Positions 23,898 through 32,841 of a DNA stretch of 64,000 bases are shown here, one piece after another. The notes beneath the pieces were generated by a model. That model worked only from the letters and a program-made list of their open reading frames with translations. It was not told the DNA's origin and made no database searches. The translations under genes were made by a program, and so were the position numbers. The stretch is taken from positions 62,001 through 126,000 of the forward strand of contig NZ_JBQKUP010000034.1 in assembly GCF_052156535.1 (NCBI RefSeq), in the 5' to 3' direction. The DNA comes from Nitrospira_E sp052156535 (GTDB taxonomy: Bacteria > Nitrospirota > Nitrospiria > Nitrospirales > UBA8639). The first letter of the stretch is position 1, and every line of letters begins with the position of its first letter.

Positions 23898-25517
23898 CTA
23901 ACGATGTTTTCGCAGAAAGGGAGGAGGGGCATGATCCAACTGGTACAAACCGATCGGTGTCAGTTGATCCGCCAGATGAGACACCAGGGTTTCCCCGTTG
24001 GGTCCGGCTCCAAACACATCAAACGCCTGGCCGAAATGATAGCGACAGCCAAACGGTTCTACTTCCTGCCTAAGACTTTCAGGAGGATCCCAATTCGCGG
24101 TGAGCAGGGCTGTCCGGGCCGGGTTACGCCCACTGAACATAAATGATAAATGATCGGGATACCAATCCGCACCCCCTGTCGCATAGGAGACAAAGAGTTT
24201 GGCTAGAGCCGTTCGACACAACTCGGCTAAATAGGCATTGGTCAAAAAGCCGTTCTCTCCCACCTCCAACCAGGTTCCCGGCGGAGAGAGACAGGCATAT
24301 GCCGCATAACTCCGGACTTCTTTGAGTTGTTGTTGCGAGGCAAAGACCAAGGGAATCGGACCGTACTTGGACACGAGGTTGGCCATGACCTTGTCCTGCA
24401 AAGCCGAGCGCCCATCATTGGTCGGCCCGCTATCGGCATGCACCAGCGTGTTCCGCCCCCGGTCCGCCACCAAATAACAGTTTCGCGGAAGTTCCACATC
24501 ACATGGATCTTCACCGAAAAACGGCACGGATACGACCTGGGCGTCCCCTATACGCCAACTTTCTCCATGAGCCAGCTCTCTGACCTGCGAAAAACCTAAC
24601 TCTCTCAGAAGGGACAGATAATCATAATGCAGCGCTTTCCGGTTGCGTCGACTCGGCACAAAGATCGGCACATCTTTAGGCAAATGGTACAAAGTGCGAG
24701 GATCGACATGGTCGTCATGGTCATGGGTGAGAAAAATTCCAGCCGGGCGCGGAAGGAGGTTGGCCCATAGAGACGGCACAGGCGACTCCGCGAACCATGG
24801 CATGAGCCAGGGATCAAACCATAAAAAATTATCCTGGTGTCGATACATCAAAGCCGCATGTCCCAGATGCACCACATCTTGATCCCGCGTGACTTTACGC
24901 CAATGTGCCTCAAGGGAGGTGTTGGAAGCGATGGCCAGGCAATCATGGTCTTTCAATAAGGTAAAGAGCTGCGCCAATTGCCGTTCGAGATCCCGCCCGC
25001 CGGCCTGCGCCACCGTTTGAATCTCACCCATCGTATGCCGGCCAGTGAGAAAACCAAGGAAATGTCCCACATTCGGCCCGATTGGCCGCTCAAATCCGAA
25101 GGGGATCGCTTGCCGCGTGACAGAGTTAAAAATCCGCAACCCTCCATACGTCATCTTGGCCGAGGCGGTGGGATTTTTGGGATAGTCCCAGTGAAAGGTC
25201 CCATCGGATTTCCGTCCGCACTGAATATGTCGTTGTAGGGGAGGACGAGATTGCACCACTTCCGCATAGGCATCCTCCAAACGACGGGATAATTGAGGGT
25301 CATCCACGGAAGCACGTTTGGCCATGATGTCGCTGATGGCGGTCTCGATACCGCTCATCATGATCTCATGCACCTGATGAAGACTCCTGACGACCTCCGG
25401 GTCCACCCCGCCCAAAAACGGGAAAGGTCCGGGCGGTTCGGTACTCTCCAACTGAACCCAGACCCAGGGGTTCAGTCCAACATGCTGCGTGGGATCAATG
25501 GTCGTCCAAGGATTCAT
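23898..25517 (-). CDS. MBL-fold metallohydrolase with N-terminal winged-helix-like region
   Basis: About 539 residues. The C-terminal half is a metallo-beta-lactamase fold: LGHAALMYRHQDNFLWFDPW, the metal motif FLTHDHDDHVDPRT (HxHxDH), and VHADSGPTNDG. The N-terminal half is unassigned. A segment around GHFLGFLTGRHTMGEIQTVA to LLKDHDCLAIA has the helix-turn-helix-wing rhythm of PqqD/RRE-like domains. MBL proteins hydrolyse many substrates. The combination with a PqqD-like segment is notable but only a visual match. Start codon uncertain (GTG 25541 or ATG 25517), as no good ribosome site is seen. It is 72 bases after the VOC gene and could be its partner. Confidence 0.72.
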   Translation of the reverse strand: MNPWTTIDPTQHVGLNPWVWVQLESTEPPGPFPFLGGVDPEVVRSLHQVHEIMMSGIETAISDIMAKRASVDDPQLSRRLEDAYAEVVQSRPPLQRHIQCGRKSDGTFHWDYPKNPTASAKMTYGGLRIFNSVTRQAIPFGFERPIGPNVGHFLGFLTGRHTMGEIQTVAQAGGRDLERQLAQLFTLLKDHDCLAIASNTSLEAHWRKVTRDQDVVHLGHAALMYRHQDNFLWFDPWLMPWFAESPVPSLWANLLPRPAGIFLTHDHDDHVDPRTLYHLPKDVPIFVPSRRNRKALHYDYLSLLRELGFSQVRELAHGESWRIGDAQVVSVPFFGEDPCDVELPRNCYLVADRGRNTLVHADSGPTNDGRSALQDKVMANLVSKYGPIPLVFASQQQLKEVRSYAAYACLSPPGTWLEVGENGFLTNAYLAELCRTALAKLFVSYATGGADWYPDHLSFMFSGRNPARTALLTANWDPPESLRQEVEPFGCRYHFGQAFDVFGAGPNGETLVSHLADQLTPIGLYQLDHAPPPFLRKHR

Positions 25518-25589
25518 GGCAAGATGAGAGGGAGAGAGCACTGTCTCGTATGCTGCGAAAGGAAGGACCCACGAGGGTTCGACCCTGCT

Positions 25590-26000
25590 CTATTGCAATT
25601 GGATTGAGGGTTCAAACAACACCTGAATCGTATTCTGATCCGGATCTGAGAGATAAAACGAATAACTGCCGTCGCGATGTTGCTTCAGGGGTTTCACAAT
25701 CGTGAGGCCCTGTGTTGCGGCTTCCGAAAATAGCGCGTCCACACTTGCCGGAGAATCCATTAAAAACCCCAAATGATCCAACGGATGAACCTGGGAGAGG
25801 TTAAATTGACTCAACTCTTCAGAAGTCACTTGATGCAGTGCGAGATTATCATAGCCCGTACTGAGGTAGACATTCCCGGGATCAGGCTGCCACACAACTT
25901 TCATATCAAAAAGTCGTTCATAAAACCGCTGGGATACCTGAACATCCCGAACCCGTAAGGCCAAATGTCGAAGCCCGAGGGTTTTTCGTTTTTCCTGCAT
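25590..26000 (-). CDS. VOC-family (glyoxalase/dioxygenase-fold) protein
   Basis: A 136-residue protein with two beta-alpha-beta-beta-beta modules. It has GLRHLALRVRDVQVSQRFYE with a metal-ligand His, DNLALHQV, HPLDHLGFLMD with a second His, and YSFYLSDPDQNTIQVLFEP with the C-terminal Glu. The ligand pattern fits a divalent-metal VOC enzyme such as a fosfomycin-resistance- or glyoxalase-type protein. Reaction unknown. ATG at 26000 matches family length; upstream in-frame ATGs (26111, 26036) would add a tail without similarity. Confidence 0.82.
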   Translation of the reverse strand: MQEKRKTLGLRHLALRVRDVQVSQRFYERLFDMKVVWQPDPGNVYLSTGYDNLALHQVTSEELSQFNLSQVHPLDHLGFLMDSPASVDALFSEAATQGLTIVKPLKQHRDGSYSFYLSDPDQNTIQVLFEPSIQLQ

Positions 26001-26385
26001 CTCAATTCCGTCAATGGATGAAGAGTGGGACCCCATCGCCCACGAATATTTTCGGAGAAAGGCATCATACCCAGGACCCCGGGATGGAGCAAGTTGCCAA
26101 ACGAACGTCAAGAAATCCTAAGGTCTGTTGAAAATCGCACCATTATCTGTATTTCTTTAGGATCCCACCTGTCGACCCAACGGTTCACGATGAAAACAGG
26201 AGGAATAGTCAACAGCTCCTTCTGGCGACACCCTAGGCAACCCTGTGGAGTCTAAGTGTGGCCTCATGGCTCAACTTTCCCTCCGAAAACTTTGACCTAT
26301 CATTCATGATCAACCGGAATTATGGTATTTTAGTAATCGAATCATTAAAAAATTGTGGGATTGCCAGAAAAAATTGGAGGGAAAA
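26001..26385. other. Intergenic stretch between divergent genes
   Basis: About 380 bases separating the VOC gene (minus) from the SUMF1-type gene (plus). It must hold both promoters. No hairpin or family-like frame stands out. The AT-rich stretch near 26315-26355 is a plausible promoter area for the plus-strand gene. Confidence 0.4.
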
Positions 26386-27249
26386 ATGGTAGGAAGGATG
26401 TGGAATCAAGGGGTAGGGTGTGTTGGGATATGGGCGGGCCTACTACTCATCGCTGCAGTTTCCAGCACGGTTAGCGCTTCTGAGCCTCCTCAGGAAATTA
26501 TGGGAAAAGACGGCGCTCCTATGGTCTTGATTCCTGAGGGAGCCTTTCCCATGGGTGTGCCCAAGGCGGCCCGGGATGGGGGGCTTGACGAACGGCCGAA
26601 TCATGAGGTGTTTGTGAGTAGTTTTTATATGGATAAGTACGAACTCACCAATGGGCGGTATCTTCAATTCGTGACTGAAACCGGTCACCGGACTCCCCAA
26701 CATCCCACGGATCCCAAGAAAGGACTGTGGAAAGGAAATATGATGCCCGAGTCGGTCACCGACCTTCCAGTCATCAACGTAGACTGGAAGGATGCCGAAG
26801 CCTACTGCCACTGGGCCGGGAAACGCCTTCCCACCGAAGCCGAATGGGAAAAAGCCGCAAAAGGACCCAACGACTGGCGATTTCCCTGGGGTGATGTCGA
26901 ACCCACGATGGAACATTTGAATTTCAATCAATCCTGGCGCGGAGAAGCCACGTTGACCCAGGTGGGTATTTATGAAAAAGGCAAAAGCCCCTATGGCATC
27001 TACGATGTGGCGGGTAATGTCTGGGAATGGGTGGCCGACTGGTACGAAGCAGACTATTATTCCAAAAGTCCTGCCCGGAATCCCCCAGGACCCATAACCG
27101 GCCAATTTAAAGTATTGAGGAGTTCAGGCTGGCAAGGGGAAACCCCACAGGTACGAATTTTTACGAGGATCAAAAGTCTTCCAACGGACCGCAATAATTC
27201 CACTGGATTTCGATGCGCCCAGAATGTGCCTGCTCCATCGGGCCAATAA
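26386..27249 (+). CDS. Secreted SUMF1/formylglycine-generating-type domain protein
   Basis: A 287-residue protein. The signal peptide (IWAGLLLIAAVSSTVSASEP) ends near residue 33. It is followed by a SUMF1 fold: APMVLIPEGAFPMG, FYMDKYELTNGRYLQF, WAGKRLPTEAEWEKAAKG, GNVWEWVADWY and a terminal NSTGFRCA. Only one conserved C-terminal Cys is present, so the two-Cys active site of true formylglycine-generating enzymes appears incomplete. Periplasmic SUMF1 proteins often have structural or unknown roles. The start is set by GGAGGGAAAA just before ATG 26386. It is 28 bases upstream of hemD. Confidence 0.85.
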   Translation: MVGRMWNQGVGCVGIWAGLLLIAAVSSTVSASEPPQEIMGKDGAPMVLIPEGAFPMGVPKAARDGGLDERPNHEVFVSSFYMDKYELTNGRYLQFVTETGHRTPQHPTDPKKGLWKGNMMPESVTDLPVINVDWKDAEAYCHWAGKRLPTEAEWEKAAKGPNDWRFPWGDVEPTMEHLNFNQSWRGEATLTQVGIYEKGKSPYGIYDVAGNVWEWVADWYEADYYSKSPARNPPGPITGQFKVLRSSGWQGETPQVRIFTRIKSLPTDRNNSTGFRCAQNVPAPSGQ

Positions 27250-27277
27250 ATTTTTCACTCCTCTGTAAGGTACCACC

Positions 27278-28162
27278 ATGAGCGGTGAACAACTCAATGT
27301 GGGCTTTCAAGGTCTCCGGGTGGGGGCTCTTGAAAGCCGGATGGCCACGGAAATGGAACGGCTGATTGTCCGGCACGGAGGCGTGCCCATTGTCGCCCCG
27401 TCAATGAGGGAACTCCCACTATCGGACAATCCTCAGGCCCTGGAATGTGGCGATGCCTTGATGGCAGGTCAGATCGACCTATTGGTCCTACTCACCGGGG
27501 TAGGATTTCGGACTCTGCTGGATGTTGTACAAACCCGGCATACTCGTGAGGCGATCATTGCCGCCTTGCGAAACACGGTGCTCGTCGTGCGGGGTCCCAA
27601 GCCAGCCCTGGTATTAAAGGAGCTTGGACTTCAGCCGAACATTCTGGTCCCTGAACCCAATACATGGAAAGATACGCTCGTCGCTCTTGATGCATCCTAC
27701 CCGGATGGGCTCCAGGGCTTACGGATCGCCGTGCAGGAATACGGGGTCAGTAACCCGAAATTTCTAGAAGGTCTGAGGGAACGGGGAGCAAAAGTTCGAC
27801 CGGTACCGGTCTATCGATGGACTTTACCTGAGGATCTGGCACCCCTGAAACATCTGCTTCAGGAAGTCATGGATGGGGTCATCCCGGTTTTGTTGATCAC
27901 CAACGCCATTCAAGTGGAAAATCTCGTTAAGGCGTTGGAAAAGGACGAGAAGATTAACCTTTTTAGAAAAGCGCTTCATCGCATGATGGTCGCCTCTATT
28001 GGCCATCTGGCAAGCGAACGGTTACGCCACTATGGCTTCCCCGTCGACCTCGAACCTTCCCACCCCAAAATGGGAATTTTGGTCAAAGAGGCCTCCCAGG
28101 CCGTTCACACCATCCTGACCTCAAAGAACGCTCCGCCCATGAGGGATAAACCCTCCCTCTGA
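27278..28162 (+). CDS. hemD: Uroporphyrinogen-III synthase
   Basis: A 294-residue protein with the bilobed HemD fold. It has LRVGALESRMATEMERLIVRH at the start, then VLLTGVGFRTLL, TVLVVRGPKPALVLKELG, the central hinge LQGLRIAVQEYGVSNPKF, then PVPVYRWTLPED, PVLLITNAIQVENLV, and SIGHLASERLRHYGFP. It cyclises hydroxymethylbilane with D-ring inversion, giving the precursor of heme, siroheme and cobalamin. No other heme genes are adjacent. It is probably co-transcribed with the SUMF1 gene. Confidence 0.85.
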   Translation: MSGEQLNVGFQGLRVGALESRMATEMERLIVRHGGVPIVAPSMRELPLSDNPQALECGDALMAGQIDLLVLLTGVGFRTLLDVVQTRHTREAIIAALRNTVLVVRGPKPALVLKELGLQPNILVPEPNTWKDTLVALDASYPDGLQGLRIAVQEYGVSNPKFLEGLRERGAKVRPVPVYRWTLPEDLAPLKHLLQEVMDGVIPVLLITNAIQVENLVKALEKDEKINLFRKALHRMMVASIGHLASERLRHYGFPVDLEPSHPKMGILVKEASQAVHTILTSKNAPPMRDKPSL

Positions 28163-28289
28163 TCCCCGGCAAACAGATCAGACCCTCACTCTTATAACTG
28201 TTATAGAAATTCCCATTAACTTCCGAATGTTTCGAAGAGAAAAACACCATAATTCCAAGCAAATCTACCAACTGGAATTTTTAGAATTT

Positions 28290-28500
28290 ATGATATGCCG
28301 TGTTTCGGCCCGGCAGCCGAGGTCCTTTTGTTTCGGCAAAAGGACCCAAAACCAGTGACGCCCCGTCCGGTCTCATCAGATGGGACCGACGCGAGCCTTA
28401 GGAGGGCGGCCTAACTCGCTGTGCTCAAACAAAGCCCGCCGGTTCATGAGAGCGTCCGACCCAATGATCGGACGGCAGTCGTCAGTCAACTGCGACAGGC
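28290..28500 (-). repeat. Dispersed repeat, family 2, copy 1
   Basis: Contains GGTCCTTTTGTTTCGGCAAA followed by AGGACCCAAAACC at 28321-28353. Its outer blocks (GGTCCTTTTG / CAAAAGGACC) form a perfect hairpin with a six-base loop. The reverse complement matches 38650-38681. Flanking GC-rich sequence includes CGGCAGCCGAGG, similar to the second copy. The rest of the gap (28163-28669) holds no gene. Confidence 0.5.
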
Positions 28501-28669
28501 ACATACACACAGAAGACTATTGGATATTAATTATAAACACTATCATTCATGAAGCCGGTTCAGATGGATTGGGCGGATTTGGTACCGAGGCGCGAGGGTT
28601 TGGTCTCATGCAAAGACCCGCAGATTCCAATGGTTATGACAAAAACGAAGGGTTGGTTAGATACAGGTA

Positions 28670-29199
28670 TTACGCGGTCAGTTCCTGATAGAGAGCCCAA
28701 CCCTCAGGCCACTCACCAAGCTCACTTTCCGAGTTAATGTGCCCTGCTGGCCCAATATTCACGAAACGGCTTCCCCACCCCGACGCACAAGCACGGGCAA
28801 ACACAGACTCCCGTAGGGATCGTTGGAACTGGCCACCACGATGCTGGGAAATTCAAACCAACCTAGAGGTACCGGAGAAAATCCGATGGCCTCGGAGGGG
28901 AAACCGCCATCATCCGGATTGGGTGGCGCCACCAGCAAGGCCCCTTTGATCTTGAGACTCGTACGCGCCGCCCAATGCGCCACGCAGAGACACCCCAAAC
29001 TGTGCGCAACAAGAAGGGGACTCTCACGGATTTTCGCTACCGCCTGTTCAAGCCCATTCACCCACTCCTCACAGACGGGGTGATTCCAATCCCGTTGCTG
29101 CACACGAATAAATTCAGGGTTTGCGGACTCCCACAACGTTTGCCAATGGGCATGATCAGAATTGCCGATTCCCGGAAGAATGAGAGTGGGGGCGTTCAC
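28670..29199 (-). pseudogene. RBBP9/YdeN-type serine hydrolase, frameshifted
   Basis: From ATG 29199 the frame gives a normal start for this alpha/beta hydrolase family: LILPGIGNSDHAHWQTLW, nucleophile elbow VAHSLGC with Ser67, and SSNDPYG with the acid Asp127. Just after residue 131 the reading frame shifts. The family's C-terminus, including the catalytic His, continues in another frame: ASGWGSRFVNIGPAGHINSE, then ELGEWPEGW, to a TAA at 28670. A single missing base near 28800-28807 explains it. As read, the product would be 146 residues and lack the His, so it is inactive, or the base was lost in sequencing or assembly. Role of the family: small esterase-like hydrolase of unknown substrate. 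Confidence 0.75.
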
Positions 29200-29410
29200 A
29201 AAATGGATCTTTCAGGGGGTTTTCATGCGAGCTAAGCAGATTTCTTGGGGAGAGGGAGGAGCCCACAGCATTCTCCTACGAAGATAACAGTAAAAAATTA
29301 ATTTTCACCATTCAGGCATTGGGAGGACAAGTGAGAACCGAACATCCCAGCGTATTTCATCTGCTTGAATGGTCGTGTCATGGGTAGTTGCCTTTTGAGG
29401 GATTACTTTC

Positions 29411-30457
29411 TCACGGTTTAACGAACATCATCTCTTTAAATGGCTTAGGGTGACCTCGGATGTTCTGAAAATGAGATGAGTGGAGGTAAAAGTCCCCCTC
29501 GAAGTGTGGGTAAAAAAACCTCACTTGTGAAGGCACCAAGATCAGGCCATTGATATTAGAAAAATTGTTAGGACGAAATAAGCCATTTGGCTGACGAAAT
29601 AGCTCTGGATCTCTTCCCCGATGACACCTTATCCCCTCATCACCATAGAGCGTAGCAGGCATTGTCTTATCTGCAAAAGAGAAGTGAACCGATTGCATGA
29701 CGAGGAGATTCGCCTGCGTGGGGGATACGGGTCGGACCATGGTCTTTCTAGACTTCGTGAGGAGCCGTTTGACGCTTTTACGAAAGGCGTCTGTATCTAT
29801 TGGTGCCATTAATCCATTCTCTGTTCCCATCAAATAAGTTACACCCGGGGAAATGCCGGGTTCTTTGTTACGCTTTTCGAAAAAGGAAAACCGTACGAGC
29901 GTCGTACCATTCTGTTCCCAAGAATACTGTGGCTCTTCCAAAAGAGTATCTAAGTTCATCACAGGAGAAAATTGGTTAATAGATCGCTTCAGAAATGCAA
30001 AGAACGGGCTCAAATCCTGCCGCGTAAACTGGTCAGAAACCCAGAAATTGATAAACCACGGCTTCGCAAGGACTGAAAGGTGCTTTTGACATTCCCGTTT
30101 GAAGAGGAGTTTTGTTAGTTCATGCGTGACATTGTGAAGACGTTTCACTTGCAGATCGAAACTAACGCCATGGATAAAAAAACGAAAATCTGGTGGATTC
30201 TGTGACCCTGGCGGCTCGTATTGCAAAGCCTGCACATCTTGGTTACGGCGGAGCATCTGAAAAATCCAGATTTCAAACAGAAAGTCGCATGCTCTCTCAG
30301 GATCGGGCTGAGTACAAAATTTTTGTACAAGCCTGTCGAAACCTAATGATTCGAGATCATTAAGGATATTGTTGAGGGTCTCGATTCGATCAGGGTCTTC
30401 GACATACCATGGATCGGTTCGCAGATTATATAGTATATTAGGTCGAAAATCTTTCAT
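29411..30457 (-). CDS. Hypothetical protein with PD-(D/Q)xK-like nuclease motif
   Basis: A 348-residue soluble protein that I do not recognise as a family. Residues 60-106 read FLFEIWIFQML, NPPDFRFFIHG and SFDLQVKRL. This Glu62 ... Pro-Asp90 ... Gln103-x-Lys105 spacing is that of PD-(D/E)xK nucleases of the Mrr/restriction type with a Gln variant. It is followed by a long C-terminal part without known motifs. Base composition is visibly more AT-rich than the neighbours, it stands alone, and it sits in a region with broken genes and repeats, all suggesting transfer. It could be a restriction- or defence-type effector, but no methyltransferase or partner is adjacent. Confidence 0.6.
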   Translation of the reverse strand: MKDFRPNILYNLRTDPWYVEDPDRIETLNNILNDLESLGFDRLVQKFCTQPDPERACDFLFEIWIFQMLRRNQDVQALQYEPPGSQNPPDFRFFIHGVSFDLQVKRLHNVTHELTKLLFKRECQKHLSVLAKPWFINFWVSDQFTRQDLSPFFAFLKRSINQFSPVMNLDTLLEEPQYSWEQNGTTLVRFSFFEKRNKEPGISPGVTYLMGTENGLMAPIDTDAFRKSVKRLLTKSRKTMVRPVSPTQANLLVMQSVHFSFADKTMPATLYGDEGIRCHRGRDPELFRQPNGLFRPNNFSNINGLILVPSQVRFFYPHFEGDFYLHSSHFQNIRGHPKPFKEMMFVKP

Positions 30458-30597
30458 GCATTCTCCCTAATGACAAACTGCACTGTCTCAGCATATCCAT
30501 AACTTACACTGCTCTTTTACCACCAAAATAATCGTCTCTACCACACAAAAGTAATGAGACATTTTGTCTGATGTCGGTAGGCGTCATATTCAAGGAA

Positions 30598-30994
30598 TCA
30601 TTCCATCAAGAGGCCCTCTTCGTACCCGAGTTTGACCGAAAAGGTCATCACTAATCCTGCCCACAACAGGATACGGTAGGGGAGAGGGCTCCCCAGCATC
30701 CATGCCCACCAACAAGACGCTGGTATACATGTGATGCCTGATCCAGCGGTAAGGGCCGAGGACAATGAGTTTCCCCTGGTCAGGGACTTCCGGAAACACC
30801 TTTATCTGACACAGTCCCCTGAACGGCAACCCCCAGAGGCCTACCACTCCGCCACCCGCAAGTATGGCTCGAAAGTTACAGCCTGGAGGCAACAGCGGTC
30901 CGGTGAAGGCAAGCATCCCAATTTGCACAAATTGGATTCCGACCAGCGTGAGGGAAAGAGGAGAGGGAAATACATTTTTATTTTCTTGATTCAT
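30598..30994 (-). pseudogene. Isoprenylcysteine methyltransferase-family membrane protein, frameshifted
   Basis: From ATG 30994 the frame has a hydrophobic N-terminus and the family motif GKLIVLGPYRWIRHHMYTSVLL. About ten codons later (near 30704) the similarity jumps to another frame: WMLGSPLPYRILLWAGLVM, then KLGYEEGLLME, to a TGA at 30598. The usual terminal FGxEY motif is missing, so there are at least two lesions. Without the shift, the first frame runs on to 30590 with unrelated residues. The family are integral membrane methyltransferases. The copy is probably dead. It borders repeat copy B. Confidence 0.65.
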
Positions 30995-31076
30995 AAAGGG
31001 ACCGTTGAATAATTGCGCTATTTCAGTTGCTGTTCCCCATGTTGGAACTAGAAAGCGATACACAAAAACATGGGGG

Positions 31077-31191
31077 AGTGTTCAAAAAGGCTCGTCCAGC
31101 AAGACCGCAGGTTCTTGGACGAGCGGAGCGTACGGAGGAGTGTGAGTACGGCCAAGGGGCGAGAACGCCGCTGGTGGCATTTTTCAACACT
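31077..31191 (-). repeat. Dispersed short repeat, family 1, copy B
   Basis: A 115-bp element with termini AGTGTTCAAAAAGG and TTTTTCAACACT, the inverted form of copy A. Inside: GGACGAGCGGAGCGTACGGA, GGGGCGAGAACGCCGCTGG. Near-identical in length and content to 22766-22882 in the opposite orientation. It sits between the broken methyltransferase gene and the DUF2914 gene. Confidence 0.75.
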
Positions 31192-31285
31192 CCCATAAAC
31201 AGCTTGAATGGTCCTCCGAAGCGTTTCGCCCTACCCCTTTAAGAATACCCATCAATCTTCCGAGGATTTTGAAGGAAGGGGTACA

Positions 31286-32458
31286 ATGAATCTGACGACT
31301 CACAAATTGGCTTCGACGTATACGGCGTCTCTCACCGCGACAGTGGCCCAGACGATGATGCAATGGCACTCGACATTTCTCAAACCCATTCTCCCAGCCG
31401 TCTTTTTTTTCGCCGGTGTGACCTATGACACCCTCACGTTAACACGCATCGATCGATTGCTGGATAATCTGATTATCCTTCTCTACATTACGCTCCTGGG
31501 CACTCTCATCATTCTCATCGGACGGTTTCAATTAGGACTGATCCCCTCAACACCGGACAAACCCGGCTGGAATGTCTTGAGCCTGATGCATCAGGCCCGT
31601 CCGCATTTTGGCAAGGCCATGCAATTTTTATTAGGGGGGCTGTTCAGTGCCTATGCCATCCTCTATTCCCAAAGTGCATCATGGTCCACGTCCGCCATCT
31701 TTTTGGGAATCATTGTCGGGTTGCTCATCGCCAATGAATTTCTTTCCAAACGGTATTCCAGTCTCAAAATGCTGGTGGGCCTCTTTGCAATCGTCACCTT
31801 AAGCTTTATGACCTTTTTCCTCCCTGTCCTGACGGGCTGGATGAATGCGGCGGTCTTTTTAACCGGTGCTCTCATCACCATAGCCGTCGTATGGAAAACA
31901 GTCCGTCTCACCCTCCGCGGCATTCCCAACCTTCCTAACAGGGCTTCCTTGGGCATTTGTTTCCCGGCTTTTGCCCTGGTGGGTCTGTGCACCACGTTAT
32001 ATTTTTTAAATTGGATTCCTCCCATTCCCCTCTCCCTCAAATCCGGAGGCATCTATCATCACATCGAAAAACAACAGAATGAATACCTCCTCACCTATGA
32101 AGATGGTCCTTGGTACGCTGTGTGGAAACGGTCCGATGACCGTGTCGGAACGGACACACCCGTCTATAGCTTTTCATCCGTGTTTGCTCCGATCACGTTG
32201 CACACCACCATCTATCACCACTGGGAATGGCGACCACTCACCAAGTCGGCTGAATTCATCACCACGGATCGCATTCCCATTTCCATCACCGGAGGAAGAG
32301 AATATGGCTATCGCATGTACACCATGAAACAACGGCTCCAGCCTGGTGAATGGCGGGTGAATGTGGAGACGGAAGACGGGCGACTCATCGGACGCATGGC
32401 GTTCTCAGCCGAAGCACATTATTCGCCGTCCCATGAATTGACGACCATTACACAGTGA
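31286..32458 (+). CDS. DUF2914-domain membrane protein
   Basis: A 390-residue protein. About seven to eight hydrophobic helices (for example ILPAVFFFAGVTYDTLTL, ITLLGTLIILIGRF, LGIIVGLLIANEFL, VFLTGALITIAVVW) fill residues 35-260. A soluble C-terminal DUF2914 domain follows: WRPLTKSAEFITTDRIPISI, GGREYGYRMYTMKQRLQPGE, WRVNVETEDGRLIGRM. Function unknown; the C-terminal domain is thought to bind or present something at the membrane surface. The start is set by AAGGAAGGGG before ATG 31286; the frame is also open from 31208, which overlaps the repeat. Confidence 0.8.
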   Translation: MNLTTHKLASTYTASLTATVAQTMMQWHSTFLKPILPAVFFFAGVTYDTLTLTRIDRLLDNLIILLYITLLGTLIILIGRFQLGLIPSTPDKPGWNVLSLMHQARPHFGKAMQFLLGGLFSAYAILYSQSASWSTSAIFLGIIVGLLIANEFLSKRYSSLKMLVGLFAIVTLSFMTFFLPVLTGWMNAAVFLTGALITIAVVWKTVRLTLRGIPNLPNRASLGICFPAFALVGLCTTLYFLNWIPPIPLSLKSGGIYHHIEKQQNEYLLTYEDGPWYAVWKRSDDRVGTDTPVYSFSSVFAPITLHTTIYHHWEWRPLTKSAEFITTDRIPISITGGREYGYRMYTMKQRLQPGEWRVNVETEDGRLIGRMAFSAEAHYSPSHELTTITQ

Positions 32459-32841
32459 ATAATTTTCCTTCTTTCCTCGAGCATGTGTATGTGTTTGCGT
32501 TTCGTCACACCGACATAATTTCTGACAGACGTATTGCGTCGGATTCATCACGACAAAAAAAATTAAAAAATTCCTGGAATTAATTGCTTAGACGTTGTAG
32601 TATAGATTCAATATCATCATGCACAACTATCGAAACACTTCTTGCTTAGATCATTCCCTCTTCAATTTCGCTTCCGAACATCGCTTGGCATTACAGAACG
32701 ATAGCGCCGATAAATTTTTCGCGTGACGTCCTACACTAATAACGGGCTCAAGGGTTCCTATTCACAGACTCACTGCTATCGTAGGAGTGAGCTATCACTG
32801 CGGCTTCGACGTCGCATCTTATTTGAAAGGGGGTGAGTGTT
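32459..32841. other. Intergenic stretch upstream of the Lys-rich small gene
   Basis: About 380 bases, AT-rich in the first half. No family-like frame or RNA gene seen. It must contain the promoter of the small gene at 32842. Confidence 0.4.
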
